NCBI GenBank assembly: GCA_013112575.1
Contig: JABFGG010000002.1
Coordinates: forward strand, 558,001-622,000
Direction: 5' to 3'
DNA: 64,000 bases
Origin: Chloroflexota bacterium
Lineage (GTDB): Bacteria; Chloroflexota; Anaerolineae; Anaerolineales; UBA11579
The number at the start of each line of letters is the position of its first letter. Position 1 is the first letter of the stretch. Shown here piece after piece: positions 44,544-55,286 of the stretch. The position numbers and the translations under genes were made by a program. The notes beneath the pieces are model-generated. The model had not been told where the DNA came from, did not search any database, and saw only the letters and a program-made list of their open reading frames with translations.

Positions 44544-46664
44544 TTATGGCACACCCCAATAACTAGTGGTACCACCCCAACTGATCGAGAGGAAGAATCT
44601 TCCTGTTGGATGAAATGCGACCTGTGGGATCCAATCTGCCTGACCGGGTGTTTCGTAGATGATCTCCTGGGTTGCGAGATCACACAGGGCGATGTGATTG
44701 TCATGGGCAATTGCCAACAAGCGTCCATCCGGGTCGAAGGCAATCTCTCTGATAATGTTGTGCACTTCCGGTTGACAAGTCCCGATCCATTCACTGTTTT
44801 CCATGTCCCGAACGACAACGTTGTCTGCTAATGACGTGGCAACAGCCAGTAAATTGCCCTCTGGATTCATTGTGATCAAGAATGCGTCTTCAGGCACGTT
44901 TAATTGGGAGATCTGTTGCCAATTCCCCGTATCCCAAATTGCCAATGTGCCGTCCCCCAGTAAACCCAGCAGATGTTCCCCGTTGGGGGCGAAGGTGAGA
45001 AACTTCCCATACATGTGCTGAAGTAGCGCAACTCTCTGGCCACTTGAGATTTCCCAAATCCAGACCCCCCCGGTCTGCGAACTTACTAGAAAGCGCTCAT
45101 CCGGGCTTATCCAGAAATTGCGCCTCCCATGCAGATCGGGTTTGCCTTCCAGTACGCGCGTGTCTTGCATCTCGCCTGAACCGGGATCCCAAAAGGTGAG
45201 GCGCGCTTCCCACAAGTTTTCGTTTTTTTCTTCGCCAAAAATGAGCACCTGGTTGGTTGCATCAAGATAAGAAACGCGGGGATCAAACAAGAACCCTGAA
45301 TTGAAACGCTGCAGCGTTGTGCCGCTAAAGGGATCACGCAGTAGAACGAAGTCATCGTGCTCGGTAAGCAGCACGCCACCGTCTGGGGAAAAAGCGAATG
45401 ATGAGGTGAGCTTGATATGCTTCTCGATCTGCGCCTCGAGCATTCCGGAAATCAGGTTATAGATTTCAGCTGGCTGATTGTCATAAGCAATGAATAGCTT
45501 GCTTTGATCGGGGTGGAAAGCAAATGTAGTGACCCAGCCGCCATGATCACTGAGGACGACTTCATTTCCGGAAGAGCGCATGCCAGTAAGCCAGAGGTGT
45601 AAGGCTGCAGGCGCCTGTGAGGTGAATGTGTTTTGATGTGTATGAAGGGTAAAATTATTTTCGCCAGATATATCTTGTTCTGGAATCTTTTGGAGTGTGC
45701 CGGTATTCAGATCCCAGAGGATCAGGACACCATCAGTATCAAAGCCCGCGAGCGCAGTACGGCCCTGCCAATCCACAAAGTAGACACTCGGGAAGTACTC
45801 ATTGCGGTCTGGGAAGGTGTGGCGCAGAACGCCGCCCTCAACCTCCCAAAGTGCGAATCGGTCGCGCTGCTCCTCGCTAGTTTCCCTGGTTACAAATAAG
45901 TCCCCATCCGGACTGAATTGATAATCAATACTGCCCGGTAGATAATAGAGGACTTCGCCGTCATAGGCACCGCGCATGTAGATGTTGTTGTCAAAATATG
46001 TAGCCAGCAAATTGGGTTCTGTGGGGCTGAAGAGCGGACGAATGTGACCGGGTATGGCATGTAATACCCCGCGCAGTTCACTATCCCAGACCAAGGTGCA
46101 GTACTCGCGTCCATACAGCATTTCAATGGCCAACAATTTCCCACTCGAATTGAAACTAACTCTCCCCTGACTGCCTGAACACCAATGGAGTGGGTCAATA
46201 GGCAGGAGGTCTGTGCGTTCGAGGGTTTCTAAGTCCCAAAATTCCAGGTTGTCCCTTGAAGTCGCAAGTACCAGCAAGTTGCCGTCCGGACTTAAGGCGC
46301 TACCGGTGACTTCGTTGCTGGCATCGAGGAAGTTGATGAGCGTGTACGTGATGCCATCGTATACAGAAACACCTGCTTCTCCAATCACTAGCAGCAAGCT
46401 GCCATCTGATGTCCAAAAGGAGTGACTGGCTTCTCCCAAATTGGGTCTTGCTAGTTCCATGATTTCTGCAGCATTCTCTGGTGTAATCTTTTGCCAGGTG
46501 GGAGGGGGGAACCTAGTCAGTTGTGGGGAGGAGGATACAGAAGGGGGGACCGTAGGGCTGGGAAGGACAGGGTGTGGCAAATCCGGCCTGGGTGGTGTGC
46601 AGGCCGAAAAGAGCACAAGGAACAGAAGCATTTGCATAAGCCCCACATTCTTCATGCCCGGCAT
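44544..46664 (-). CDS. WD40 beta-propeller lipoprotein
   Basis: A 706-residue lipoprotein (LVLFSAC). The Pro-rich linker is followed by about 12-14 WD40-type blades in two arrays, such as SALSPDGNLLVLATS...EFWDLE, TFAFHPDQSKLFIAYD, SFAFSPDGGVLLTEHD, TFAPNGEHLLGLLGDGTLAIWD and IAFDPDGRLLAIAHD. No enzymatic motif was seen. It ends convergently with the truncated WD40 gene and starts 152 bases downstream of the WD40 gene at 46816 on the same strand. A scaffold or ligand-binding role at the cell surface is inferred. Confidence 0.85.
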   Translation of the reverse strand: MPGMKNVGLMQMLLFLVLFSACTPPRPDLPHPVLPSPTVPPSVSSSPQLTRFPPPTWQKITPENAAEIMELARPNLGEASHSFWTSDGSLLLVIGEAGVSVYDGITYTLINFLDASNEVTGSALSPDGNLLVLATSRDNLEFWDLETLERTDLLPIDPLHWCSGSQGRVSFNSSGKLLAIEMLYGREYCTLVWDSELRGVLHAIPGHIRPLFSPTEPNLLATYFDNNIYMRGAYDGEVLYYLPGSIDYQFSPDGDLFVTRETSEEQRDRFALWEVEGGVLRHTFPDRNEYFPSVYFVDWQGRTALAGFDTDGVLILWDLNTGTLQKIPEQDISGENNFTLHTHQNTFTSQAPAALHLWLTGMRSSGNEVVLSDHGGWVTTFAFHPDQSKLFIAYDNQPAEIYNLISGMLEAQIEKHIKLTSSFAFSPDGGVLLTEHDDFVLLRDPFSGTTLQRFNSGFLFDPRVSYLDATNQVLIFGEEKNENLWEARLTFWDPGSGEMQDTRVLEGKPDLHGRRNFWISPDERFLVSSQTGGVWIWEISSGQRVALLQHMYGKFLTFAPNGEHLLGLLGDGTLAIWDTGNWQQISQLNVPEDAFLITMNPEGNLLAVATSLADNVVVRDMENSEWIGTCQPEVHNIIREIAFDPDGRLLAIAHDNHIALCDLATQEIIYETPGQADWIPQVAFHPTGRFFLSISWGGTTSYWGVP

Positions 46665-46815
46665 AGTACTCTAAGAAAGGTTATTTTGGTATGAGAACTT
46701 TAAATCCACCAGTGAAGCCTGAATATTCTGGGAATTGCGCAATCATCCCCTAATTCTTCCGCGAGTAAAAGACTTGTTCCTAAAGAACCGTAATGGCTTT
46801 CCGCATAGATGAGGC

Positions 46816-49041
46816 TCAATCATGGGGAATACCCCATAAGCGTACCGTCGTATCACCACTTCCGGTTGCCAGAGTTTGTCCATCGGGCGACCAGGCTACC
46901 GTGTGGACCATGGCAGTATGTCCTTCAAGAACGGCAAGTTCTTCCCCGGTTTGTGCGTCGAACAGGTAAACCTTGTGGTCTATTCCTCCCATGGCCAGGA
47001 TATTGCCATCCAGCGACCAGGCCACACTGAACATCCTAACCGTTGGTTCCAGGAATACCTCCAATGCTTTACGCGTGTAGGGGTTCCATAATCGTACGCT
47101 CTGTAGACGATCGGCGAATCCTGATTCTACAGATACCAGCGAGTGACCGGTGGGAGACCAGGCCAAAGCCTGCACTGTATTGTGTCCTTTCAGCACGGCT
47201 AGCTTTTTCGCAGTGTGTGGGTCCCAAAGGCGCACATAGTTATTTACGTGTGAAGTAAAAATGAACTCAGTGTCAGTAGTAGCCAGAAAGCTGCCATCCG
47301 GCGACCAGGCAACGTCCAGGGGAGCCGTTGAGTGGGGTAAGGTCGCCAGTTCGTTTCCCGTTTGAGGATCCCACAAACGGGCACTCCCATCAAAACTTGA
47401 AGTGGCGAGGATCATTCCATCCGGTGACCAGGTGACCCCGGTGAGCGGTCTGATGTGTCCCGTGATCGTGCGCAGATATGTCCCGCTGTGCGGACCCCAA
47501 AGGTAAGCGAGATTGTCGTGCCCTGCCGTAGCGATCGTTTTTCCGTCAGGCGACCAGGCAGCTGCATTCACAGGGCCGGTATGCTCTTCAAACAGGATCA
47601 ACTCCTCGCCTGTTTGCGGGTCCCAGAGCCGTGCGACCTGATCGTCCCCTACGGAGAGCAGCATCTGCCCGTCTGGCGACCAGGCTACATCGCGTACCTG
47701 GTCAATATGTCCATTGAGCGCAACCAGGTCTTCAAAGTGGATCGGTCCCCATATGCGCACAGCATGATCTTCGCTCACCGTTGCCAGGTATCGACCATCG
47801 GGAGACCAGGAGAGGTCCCACACGTAATCGGCGTGTCCTGTCAGCGTGAAAAGCGCGTTCCCTGTTTCGGCATCCCAGAGGCGCACGAGCCCATCGATAC
47901 CTACGGTCGCAAGCATCCGACCATCCCGCGACCAGCTGATCAGGTGAATGGCATCGCGATGATCAAGCAGGGTGCGCGTCTGTCTGGATCTTGAGTCCCA
48001 GAGCTGCAAGGATGAGTAGTTGATCGCCATGGCCAGTGTGCGCCCATCGGGAGACCAGGTAGCATTCGCGGGCTGCACGCGATGATTATCGAAGCGAACC
48101 AGCTCTTCTCCGGTTCCTGGATCCCATAATCGCAAGGTGTTGTCGTCCATACGCCCGGTTGCAAGGATTTTCCCGTCCGGGGACCAGATCAGGCTTTTCA
48201 CTCTGCCGCTGAGCCCTTGCAGCGTAGCCAGTTCCTCTCCTGTCTTTGGATCCCACAGGTGGACTGCCTTTTCGCTGACTTCAGGATCCATCACTTCCTC
48301 GCCAGTTTGGGGATCGATTTTCTTTGTAGCGATCTCACCTCGTCCGCCGGTCGCAAGGACCTGTCCGTCTGGCGACCAGGCAACAATTAGGTCGTCGTCG
48401 TCATGCTCGGGGATAAGGGTTAGCTTTTCCCCAGTATTGCGGTCCAAGAGGTATATGATGCCACGATCCACAGATGTCACCAGTGTATTGCCGTCAGGTG
48501 ACCAGGCGTGGAAGGAACTGCTGCCGACCTTTGCCGGTAACTCGACCTCTTCCCCAGATATAGGATCCCAAAAGCTTTTTCGCCCCTTTTGAGAGATCAA
48601 TAATAAGGAGCCGTCAGGTGACCAGCTGATTTGCCCCACAGGCCGGTCGTTGTCCACCAGTGTACGTAACTCTTGGCCTGTTTGGAAATCCCACAATTTA
48701 ACTGAATTGTCCTCACTTGAAGTTGCCAGCATTTTGCCGTCTGGGGACCAGACCACCTTGAGGACTGCACCGGTATGCCCCACCAGAAAACGCAGATCCA
48801 ACCCAGGACCGAAGACGGCTACTTCCTGGACTTGAAGCATGTTCTCCCGAGTGAGTGCATTTGGGCCCAGGGTAGGCGCGATGAGGTCAGCGTAATGAGT
48901 TGCCGTTGCATCCAGTGCCCTTTGGCTTGGACCGCAAGCGCTCAGAAAGAGTAGCGCTCCGACGAGAACCGGCAGAATGCGCCAGGTCGATTTCAACGGC
49001 TCATCACGTTGGTAAGTTGAGAAGAGAGTGGCCATGGCCAT
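46816..49041 (-). CDS. 14-15-blade WD40 lipoprotein
   Basis: A 741-residue lipoprotein (LFLSAC). It holds about 15 near-regular units with W-S-P-D-G followed by a blade ending in VRLWD or similar (VVWSPDGKMLATSSEDNSVK, LSWSPDGRYLATVSEDHAVR, VTWSPDGMILATSSFDGSAR, VAWSPDGQTLATGSGDTTVR). This corresponds to two seven-bladed propellers. The unit is also visible in the DNA as a repeated ATCGGGCGACCAGGC-like element on the plus strand. The gene starts 11 bases after the macroglobulin stop, so the two are almost certainly one operon. This suggests a shared surface complex (inference). High repeat identity points to recent unit duplication. Confidence 0.88.
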   Translation of the reverse strand: MAMATLFSTYQRDEPLKSTWRILPVLVGALLFLSACGPSQRALDATATHYADLIAPTLGPNALTRENMLQVQEVAVFGPGLDLRFLVGHTGAVLKVVWSPDGKMLATSSEDNSVKLWDFQTGQELRTLVDNDRPVGQISWSPDGSLLLISQKGRKSFWDPISGEEVELPAKVGSSSFHAWSPDGNTLVTSVDRGIIYLLDRNTGEKLTLIPEHDDDDLIVAWSPDGQVLATGGRGEIATKKIDPQTGEEVMDPEVSEKAVHLWDPKTGEELATLQGLSGRVKSLIWSPDGKILATGRMDDNTLRLWDPGTGEELVRFDNHRVQPANATWSPDGRTLAMAINYSSLQLWDSRSRQTRTLLDHRDAIHLISWSRDGRMLATVGIDGLVRLWDAETGNALFTLTGHADYVWDLSWSPDGRYLATVSEDHAVRIWGPIHFEDLVALNGHIDQVRDVAWSPDGQMLLSVGDDQVARLWDPQTGEELILFEEHTGPVNAAAWSPDGKTIATAGHDNLAYLWGPHSGTYLRTITGHIRPLTGVTWSPDGMILATSSFDGSARLWDPQTGNELATLPHSTAPLDVAWSPDGSFLATTDTEFIFTSHVNNYVRLWDPHTAKKLAVLKGHNTVQALAWSPTGHSLVSVESGFADRLQSVRLWNPYTRKALEVFLEPTVRMFSVAWSLDGNILAMGGIDHKVYLFDAQTGEELAVLEGHTAMVHTVAWSPDGQTLATGSGDTTVRLWGIPHD

Positions 49042-49052
49042 TGAGACTTTAT

Positions 49053-52000
49053 CTATTTCCCTTCGATCCGGACCTCGTCACTGTTGGAATAGCCCCAGAT
49101 CAGGGGATCGTACATCGCGGAGATTTGCGCAGGTTTGGCAATAAAGGTCCCTGGTGAGATCGCGCGCGCCATATAGCGATAGGTGCGCAGGCCTGGTCGT
49201 GGGCTCGTAATAAAGAAGATCACACGGTCGTGCCGGATCTCCTTGAAGTTGTAGCCATGATCCTGCCAGAAGAACCTGCGAATGCCAAATGTAGAGTCCA
49301 GGTCGGGGTAGTCATCGGCGATGCCAGTGAGCACCTCATGAGAAGTAGAATTCAGGCCTTCGTTGAGCGCCTCCAAGCCGCCTGGTAGGAAATCTTCCAC
49401 CATCACATACCAGGTGTCTTTCGGCACCTCAACGGACAACTGGACCAGCACAAGCTGGCCCTCTTTGATCGTCTTCAAGGGCTCTCTGGTCTCGGGATCG
49501 AGGAATTCGCGGGCAACTAAGATGCCATCTGCCGCGATCCGGGTCTCCTGCTGGTAGAAATCATTTGTGAGCACGTAGTATAAAAATGTGTCCTGATCCC
49601 CTTCTATCCGTATGTCGTGCATCCCAACGGTCAATTCATCCGCCGGGATCGAAATGCTATGACTAAGCTGGTCTTCACTGAACTCACCGCTGGCCACTTC
49701 TTGATCATCGATGAAAACCGTGAATGCCGTGTTAGCCGCAGACTGGCGCGTGTACAGTAGGTAGTCGGTGAGGGCTAGAATGCTGAAGGCTGTCTCATTC
49801 GTTGTGCCCCAGCCGTAACGCTGACGTTTGGACATGAGCCAATCCACCGCGGGTTCCAGCAACTCACTATTGGGATCCACCTGCAGCATAGCGATTAGGA
49901 CCATGGCTGTCGTGCGTACGTCCGAGGCCATGGTCTTGGAACGATAGTAGCCGTCCATGCCACCCAAGCCCCACCAGGCCCGGTCATTACCAGTTTGGAC
50001 TTCTGCCACAATCAGATCCCACAAGGCTTGAGCCTGCGCTTCATCGCCCAGTGTTTGCAATGTGACTACCAGGGTTGCCATGGCGAAGACATCCAGGCCT
50101 TCGCTTTGTGCGGCGAGCTGTTGGCTGGCTTCTAAGTCACCAAGACCAGCCTGGGCCATACTGTATAGGGCGAAAGCGCGTGTGCGAGGATCCATTTCGT
50201 TCAAATGCTCCGATAGCCATTGGCTACCGTCGCCCAATACATTAGGATCGACCATATAGCCTGCTTCTGATATGGTGGAAAGGCCAAATAAGACCCAGGC
50301 CGTCTGGTAGGCATCAGAGCGATCGTCATACCACCAGCCCCAGCCACCATCCACGTGTTGTAAGGCGTTAAGGCGCTGAATGCTGGCTTCGACCTTGCCC
50401 TCAAGCCCAACCGATGCCTGTCGGTCAACGAGTCCGAGGGAGTCAAATGCGCGCCCTACTACTGCGTTCGGAAGCGCGCGACTCATTACCTGTTCAACAC
50501 AGCCGTAAGGGTAACCGGTGAGGTATTCGACACCGGAAAGCACATTTCCGGCAATCGAACTGTTGATCTCCAGTTCGATCTGGCTAATCGCGTGGAGGTC
50601 CGGCGGGACTTCGATCTGCGCAGATAGTTCACCGGTAAATGTTCCAGCTTGCGTGGCTGCCGTTTGGACAGCCATGGGGGCCACGGGGACAGATATAACG
50701 ATATCGTCCCGGCCTGTGCTGCTGCTGGCGGATACCTGAATATCGATATCCCCAACTGCACTCGCTTCCGCTTGCCACACAACGACCTGCGATTTGCCCG
50801 CAGCTATGGAGATCGATTGTGAGTGCTCATCCTGGATCAACAATCCGCCACTGACCGCTGAAACATCGAAGTTGGCATCCTTCTCTGAGAAGTTGTGGAT
50901 GATAGCCGAAAAAGTAAGCTGGTCGCCTTCTACCAGACTGCGCGGTGGCAGGGGGCGCACGACCACGGGCTTTTGTGTAAGGACGTTGATGCTTTGGTCA
51001 CCAACCGCGGCGGCCTTATTAATAGCGCGGGCCGTCAAGCGCCAACTGGTGAGCGTATCCGGGAGGGTAATGTCGAGGGTCGCCTCACCGTTGGCGTCGG
51101 TCACAACCGATGGCAGCCACACGACCGTATCTGGAAAATCGCTGCGCGGCGCTGTAAAGGGAAATGCCTCACTACCCCCGCCACCTCGGTCACCTGTGTA
51201 TAACAGGCGCCAGGGTGACATGCTATCGTACCAGTACACTCCCAGGGCCCGCGGACTGTAGAAACTGTCATGAATTGGTCCCGCAGGATCGTCTGCCAGC
51301 AGGAAGATAGCCTCATCGATAAGTGCCAGGGATAGTTCAGCCTCGACAGGCTTACCCCAATGATCGGTCACGCGCAGCGTGAAGTTGGCTTCATCACGAG
51401 GGCCATAGATCTCCTGGTCAGGTGTGATCTCGATAGTGAGTTCATTTTCAGTATCGGGTACGTCAATGCGCAGATAGTCAACGGCAAGTTTGCTGTCGGC
51501 AGGCGTACCATAGTTGCCGTATTCTCCGCCTGGAGTTGTATCCTGGGCGCGCCATGCTTGCAAAACAACATACACGTTCGGTGCGTAATTGCTTTGGATA
51601 GGAATATCCAGGACCGTAAAGGGGGCTTCGAGAGTAACAATACGCTCTTCCAACACCTTGCCGCGTTCGATCGTCAGCAAGGCTTCGCCATCGAAACTCG
51701 ATTCGACAATGATCTGGGCAGTGTCACCCTGAGAAACCTCCCCTAGTTCTGCACGCATTTGAAGTGTGCCGCCAAAATCACTATACCAGGGTCGCACAAA
51801 GTCATGCACGTAGAGGTAGCGCGAAGTGCGAATGCGGTTGCCTTGACTGTCCTCCGCGGCGGCTTGCAGCTTATAAAAACCGTTTTCAATCCCTTTAAGG
51901 TCGACCTCTGCCAAACCATCGGCATTGGTCATAAGCGTATAGGTTTCGTCCGTTTTATAGTCTCCAAGTCCTCGATCCCAACGTGTGAGGTTGACGGTCA

Positions 52001-55000
52001 CCTCGCGGTTGCTGACGGTGGCGTCCAGGACGGGGGAGAGCACGACCGATACCGGAATCGGGTTATCAGGCTGGTAGAGATAGCGGTCGGTTTGGATGGA
52101 CAGCGTCGTGTCCTGCTTGTAGACCCGCACAGTTGTGAACGTACTGACAAATTGGTCGGAGCCATCGTCCGCTGTGACCTCCACACCCCACAAGGTGGAT
52201 AGATCGTAGTCGTAATAGCTTACGCCATCACCGATCGGGGCGCTTTTTTCAAAACTAGCGTAGCCTGCACTGTCTGTGCGTACGAATTGTTTGACATCGG
52301 AAGGAAGCCAGCGATACTGGGAGGAATCACTAAAGATCGGGTCTGCACAATAATAGCAGGTGATGAGCTCATACCATTTCACTGTAACCGAAGCATCTGG
52401 AACGGGTTCGCCAAACAGGTAGTTTAGGTTGACATCAAAACGGGCTGTGTCACCAACCACGTAAACATCTGCATTACTCTGTACCTCGATCGCCATGTCA
52501 GGTTTTTTGTATTCCTGCACTTTGAAGAATTGACTGTACGTTGCCCCCTCGATCTCAAGCTCGATCGAGTATGTGCCTAGCATGGCGCCATCTGCAATGC
52601 TGAAAGTACCATGGATCGTTCCGAACTCGTTCAGGACCCCTTCTTCGCGATGCACGATGTTCTTGCGTGGGTCACGGATGACGAGGTCAATCTCAAGGCC
52701 ATCTGGCGGCAGTTTATAGTCAGCATCATTGTCCAGCCGTACGATACTTTTGAAGTTCACGGTCTGGTTGGGTTGGTAGATGGGTCGGTCCGTATATGTG
52801 AAACTGAAGTATTTGGCTTGCATACCGCGGGGCGGGTATGTGCCAGTGGTGCGCCATAATCTGTCGCCAAGGTGCGTCAGGCTGATATCCCCCGCACGGC
52901 GCGCGACGACCAATTTCGCAACGGTGCCTTCAGGGATATCCCCTTTGAATATACCTAGCTCATCCGTTTCTCCGGTTGTGAGGATATTGCCATCGCGATC
53001 ATAGACGCTGATGCGCGTCTGGGGCATGACAAAGTCATTGATGTTGCTGACCCAGGCAGTGACCTGCCCACCTCCTCGGTTGAGGCCACCGTATTTCGCT
53101 GCAATAGTGGTATCTGTGAGGACCAGTAGCAATTGATCCTGGATGACACCTTCTACAAGCCCACTGATCACGTAAAGACCACGCGGGATGTCATCGGGGA
53201 TGATGAGTTCCCCCCCTGTCTCGCCAAGCAGTTCCTCGGACAGGGACCAGGATCCAATGAAGGCTGCATTTTCAAGATAGTAGGCGGGATGACGTCGTCT
53301 CGAAAAGGCCGAAGAGGGTTGGTACGTGTTATAGAGGCTCAGGTACTTATCAATGGAAAGTTGGTGGAACTCAATGGTTGCATCGAGTTCACCACCAAAG
53401 GAGCTACCAAAACGCAGTGCCCTGCGCCCACTGGCGTCGAGCACCTGCACGTTTGAGCCTTCTTCACCAAAAGTGAAGAGCGGTTGGCTGTATTGGCTGC
53501 TGAAAACGATACGATAATCTTCGCGCACTACAGGATCACCATTGGTATAGCGGGATTCTGGTGAAAGGTAGAGACTATAGGAAAGGTGCGGTGGCCACAA
53601 ACCGTCTGGCGGAGCGATCTCCAGTTCTCTATCGGACAGCCAGGTAAAGGTAGCGCCAACGTCCGGCACGAGCTGCAATGTAGGGGTGATGCTATCTGCA
53701 TCCATGGGCTGGGCAAAATTGATCACCACCGACTGGTCAAGCTCGATGCCATAATTCCAGGGGTCTATGTGGTCAACTGGCGAAGGAGACCTCCAGCTGA
53801 AGAATTGCCGTCCTTCAAACGCGTAACCTTGTGCGTCAAGAGGAGGGTGCTCAAAATGCAGGGTGTAGTCTTCGGCTGCATAGAGCTTGTTTTCCGGCAC
53901 GATCTTAGCGATGGTGTTGTTGGCGCGCCACTCCAGCTCAAAATCAAAATGTGGCTCAACAACAATCTGCTCTTCCACACTTTGCGGATCCATGGGAATC
54001 GTGAAGGTGAGCTCAAAGGGTTTTGTGGAATCGTAATTGTATGGCGCGGAGAGTGTGACCTGCGCTTCGAGTGTTGCCAGTTGTTGTGATCTCTCTTTGC
54101 CGAGCGGAATCCCAGATGCATCGCGCGCCCCAACGGCTAGACTGGCATCGATGGTGCTGTTGGCGGGCAGGGCTTCCTGGGGGTCAATGATGGCCTGGGT
54201 GGCGTTGGAGTTCCAGGTGACGGTATATGCAAATGATGGGGAAAAGGAGAGAGCCTGCTCCACACTTTTCGTGTCCATTGGGTAGTTGAAAGAGATGAGC
54301 AGGGGAGGCGTGTGGGAAAGGGGTTCGCTTTCCCAATCCATTTCCACCTGCAGTGGAGGGCTTTCAAAATGCTGCACAAAAAGCCGTGTGTCAAAGGGAT
54401 ACGGATTGTCGTCCGTACTCTCAACGCGGATGTTGAAGTGATAACGTGTCGCGCGCTCCAGCACTTGCACTGGGCTCAGGATTAGCTCGGTCCCGGATGC
54501 GTTCCACCGCTCGTTGAGTGGCAGCTCCGGATTTGTATCTATGGTCACGTCCGCTGCCGATGTATCGATGGAGTGGCTAAAGCTGATACGGAACTGCTGG
54601 TTGCCATCGTCTGCATTAGTGGCCAATTCGTCGAATTCAATGGCCAAGGCTGGGCTAGTGTAGTGCCACTCATTGCTTTCAAGGAGGCGCACGCCATGGG
54701 AGCTGCGTGCCCGCCGCGAGAGAAAGACTTCAAAGCTCTGATCAAAGCCTACTGGCTCATCCGCAACGAGATCGACCTCTTGATCGTTTATCCAATCAAG
54801 GGTGTACGCCAGCTTGGGTTGAATGGAAAGCGCCTCTGCTGTCTGTTCACGATCTACCGGGTAATTGAACTTCAGCCGGAATAGGGCGGTATGATCTGCC
54901 TCACTATGATCGACCAAGTCGACAGCCAGAGGCTCTGTTGTGTAGGTCTTGTAGATGGGTTGTAGAGCAATGCCTTCGCTGCTCATGGCCGCTTCGGAGA

Positions 55001-55286
55001 TCTTGAATTCGTAGCGCTGTCCTGGGATAAGATCCCCGGTCAGATCGACTGTTACCGTGCGGTCGTCCCAGGAAAAATCCATCGATGTGGCAGGCTGGAT
55101 CGACGCTGCAGCTTCCACGCTCTCATTGTCCATTTGTGTGTTGAACCGGACAACGAATTGCGGGTTTTCGGGGCTGAGAATCCCCTCAATCTCAGAAGGA
55201 ACCGGTGAGAATAGACTGGGAGCTGAACAGCCAGATAGAAAGATCAGGTTGAATACGATAATGATGAGCGAGTGCAAGCGACGCAT
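49053..55286 (-). CDS. alpha-2-macroglobulin family lipoprotein (thioester type)
   Basis: A 2077-residue lipoprotein (FLSGC). The N-terminal about 600 residues carry repeated Ig-like, SbsA-type domains (each with FTIPMDPQSVEEQI-like motifs). The macroglobulin MG domains follow (YVVGDTARFDVNLNYLFGEP, FSFTYTDRPIYQPNQTVNFK). An alpha-2-macroglobulin core includes RLTARAINKAAAVGDQ and PLPPRSLVEGDQLTFSAI. The thioester site is GYPYGCVEQVMSR (Cys1596 to Gln1599) within a thioester domain (about 1570-1830). A C-terminal receptor-binding-like domain ends the protein. Such proteins trap proteases by covalent capture, and the thioester Cys/Gln pair is intact. In Proteobacteria they often pair with PBP1C, but here the partner is a WD40 lipoprotein. 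The lipid anchor would keep the trap on the outer face of the membrane. Confidence 0.92.
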   Translation of the reverse strand: MRRLHSLIIIVFNLIFLSGCSAPSLFSPVPSEIEGILSPENPQFVVRFNTQMDNESVEAAASIQPATSMDFSWDDRTVTVDLTGDLIPGQRYEFKISEAAMSSEGIALQPIYKTYTTEPLAVDLVDHSEADHTALFRLKFNYPVDREQTAEALSIQPKLAYTLDWINDQEVDLVADEPVGFDQSFEVFLSRRARSSHGVRLLESNEWHYTSPALAIEFDELATNADDGNQQFRISFSHSIDTSAADVTIDTNPELPLNERWNASGTELILSPVQVLERATRYHFNIRVESTDDNPYPFDTRLFVQHFESPPLQVEMDWESEPLSHTPPLLISFNYPMDTKSVEQALSFSPSFAYTVTWNSNATQAIIDPQEALPANSTIDASLAVGARDASGIPLGKERSQQLATLEAQVTLSAPYNYDSTKPFELTFTIPMDPQSVEEQIVVEPHFDFELEWRANNTIAKIVPENKLYAAEDYTLHFEHPPLDAQGYAFEGRQFFSWRSPSPVDHIDPWNYGIELDQSVVINFAQPMDADSITPTLQLVPDVGATFTWLSDRELEIAPPDGLWPPHLSYSLYLSPESRYTNGDPVVREDYRIVFSSQYSQPLFTFGEEGSNVQVLDASGRRALRFGSSFGGELDATIEFHQLSIDKYLSLYNTYQPSSAFSRRRHPAYYLENAAFIGSWSLSEELLGETGGELIIPDDIPRGLYVISGLVEGVIQDQLLLVLTDTTIAAKYGGLNRGGGQVTAWVSNINDFVMPQTRISVYDRDGNILTTGETDELGIFKGDIPEGTVAKLVVARRAGDISLTHLGDRLWRTTGTYPPRGMQAKYFSFTYTDRPIYQPNQTVNFKSIVRLDNDADYKLPPDGLEIDLVIRDPRKNIVHREEGVLNEFGTIHGTFSIADGAMLGTYSIELEIEGATYSQFFKVQEYKKPDMAIEVQSNADVYVVGDTARFDVNLNYLFGEPVPDASVTVKWYELITCYYCADPIFSDSSQYRWLPSDVKQFVRTDSAGYASFEKSAPIGDGVSYYDYDLSTLWGVEVTADDGSDQFVSTFTTVRVYKQDTTLSIQTDRYLYQPDNPIPVSVVLSPVLDATVSNREVTVNLTRWDRGLGDYKTDETYTLMTNADGLAEVDLKGIENGFYKLQAAAEDSQGNRIRTSRYLYVHDFVRPWYSDFGGTLQMRAELGEVSQGDTAQIIVESSFDGEALLTIERGKVLEERIVTLEAPFTVLDIPIQSNYAPNVYVVLQAWRAQDTTPGGEYGNYGTPADSKLAVDYLRIDVPDTENELTIEITPDQEIYGPRDEANFTLRVTDHWGKPVEAELSLALIDEAIFLLADDPAGPIHDSFYSPRALGVYWYDSMSPWRLLYTGDRGGGGSEAFPFTAPRSDFPDTVVWLPSVVTDANGEATLDITLPDTLTSWRLTARAINKAAAVGDQSINVLTQKPVVVRPLPPRSLVEGDQLTFSAIIHNFSEKDANFDVSAVSGGLLIQDEHSQSISIAAGKSQVVVWQAEASAVGDIDIQVSASSSTGRDDIVISVPVAPMAVQTAATQAGTFTGELSAQIEVPPDLHAISQIELEINSSIAGNVLSGVEYLTGYPYGCVEQVMSRALPNAVVGRAFDSLGLVDRQASVGLEGKVEASIQRLNALQHVDGGWGWWYDDRSDAYQTAWVLFGLSTISEAGYMVDPNVLGDGSQWLSEHLNEMDPRTRAFALYSMAQAGLGDLEASQQLAAQSEGLDVFAMATLVVTLQTLGDEAQAQALWDLIVAEVQTGNDRAWWGLGGMDGYYRSKTMASDVRTTAMVLIAMLQVDPNSELLEPAVDWLMSKRQRYGWGTTNETAFSILALTDYLLYTRQSAANTAFTVFIDDQEVASGEFSEDQLSHSISIPADELTVGMHDIRIEGDQDTFLYYVLTNDFYQQETRIAADGILVAREFLDPETREPLKTIKEGQLVLVQLSVEVPKDTWYVMVEDFLPGGLEALNEGLNSTSHEVLTGIADDYPDLDSTFGIRRFFWQDHGYNFKEIRHDRVIFFITSPRPGLRTYRYMARAISPGTFIAKPAQISAMYDPLIWGYSNSDEVRIEGK

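Noticed and set aside
46860..48800. Regularly spaced short DNA repeats resembling a CRISPR array
   Set aside because: The repeats are the WSPDG codons of a WD40 gene; spacing varies, spacers are coding and no Cas genes are present.
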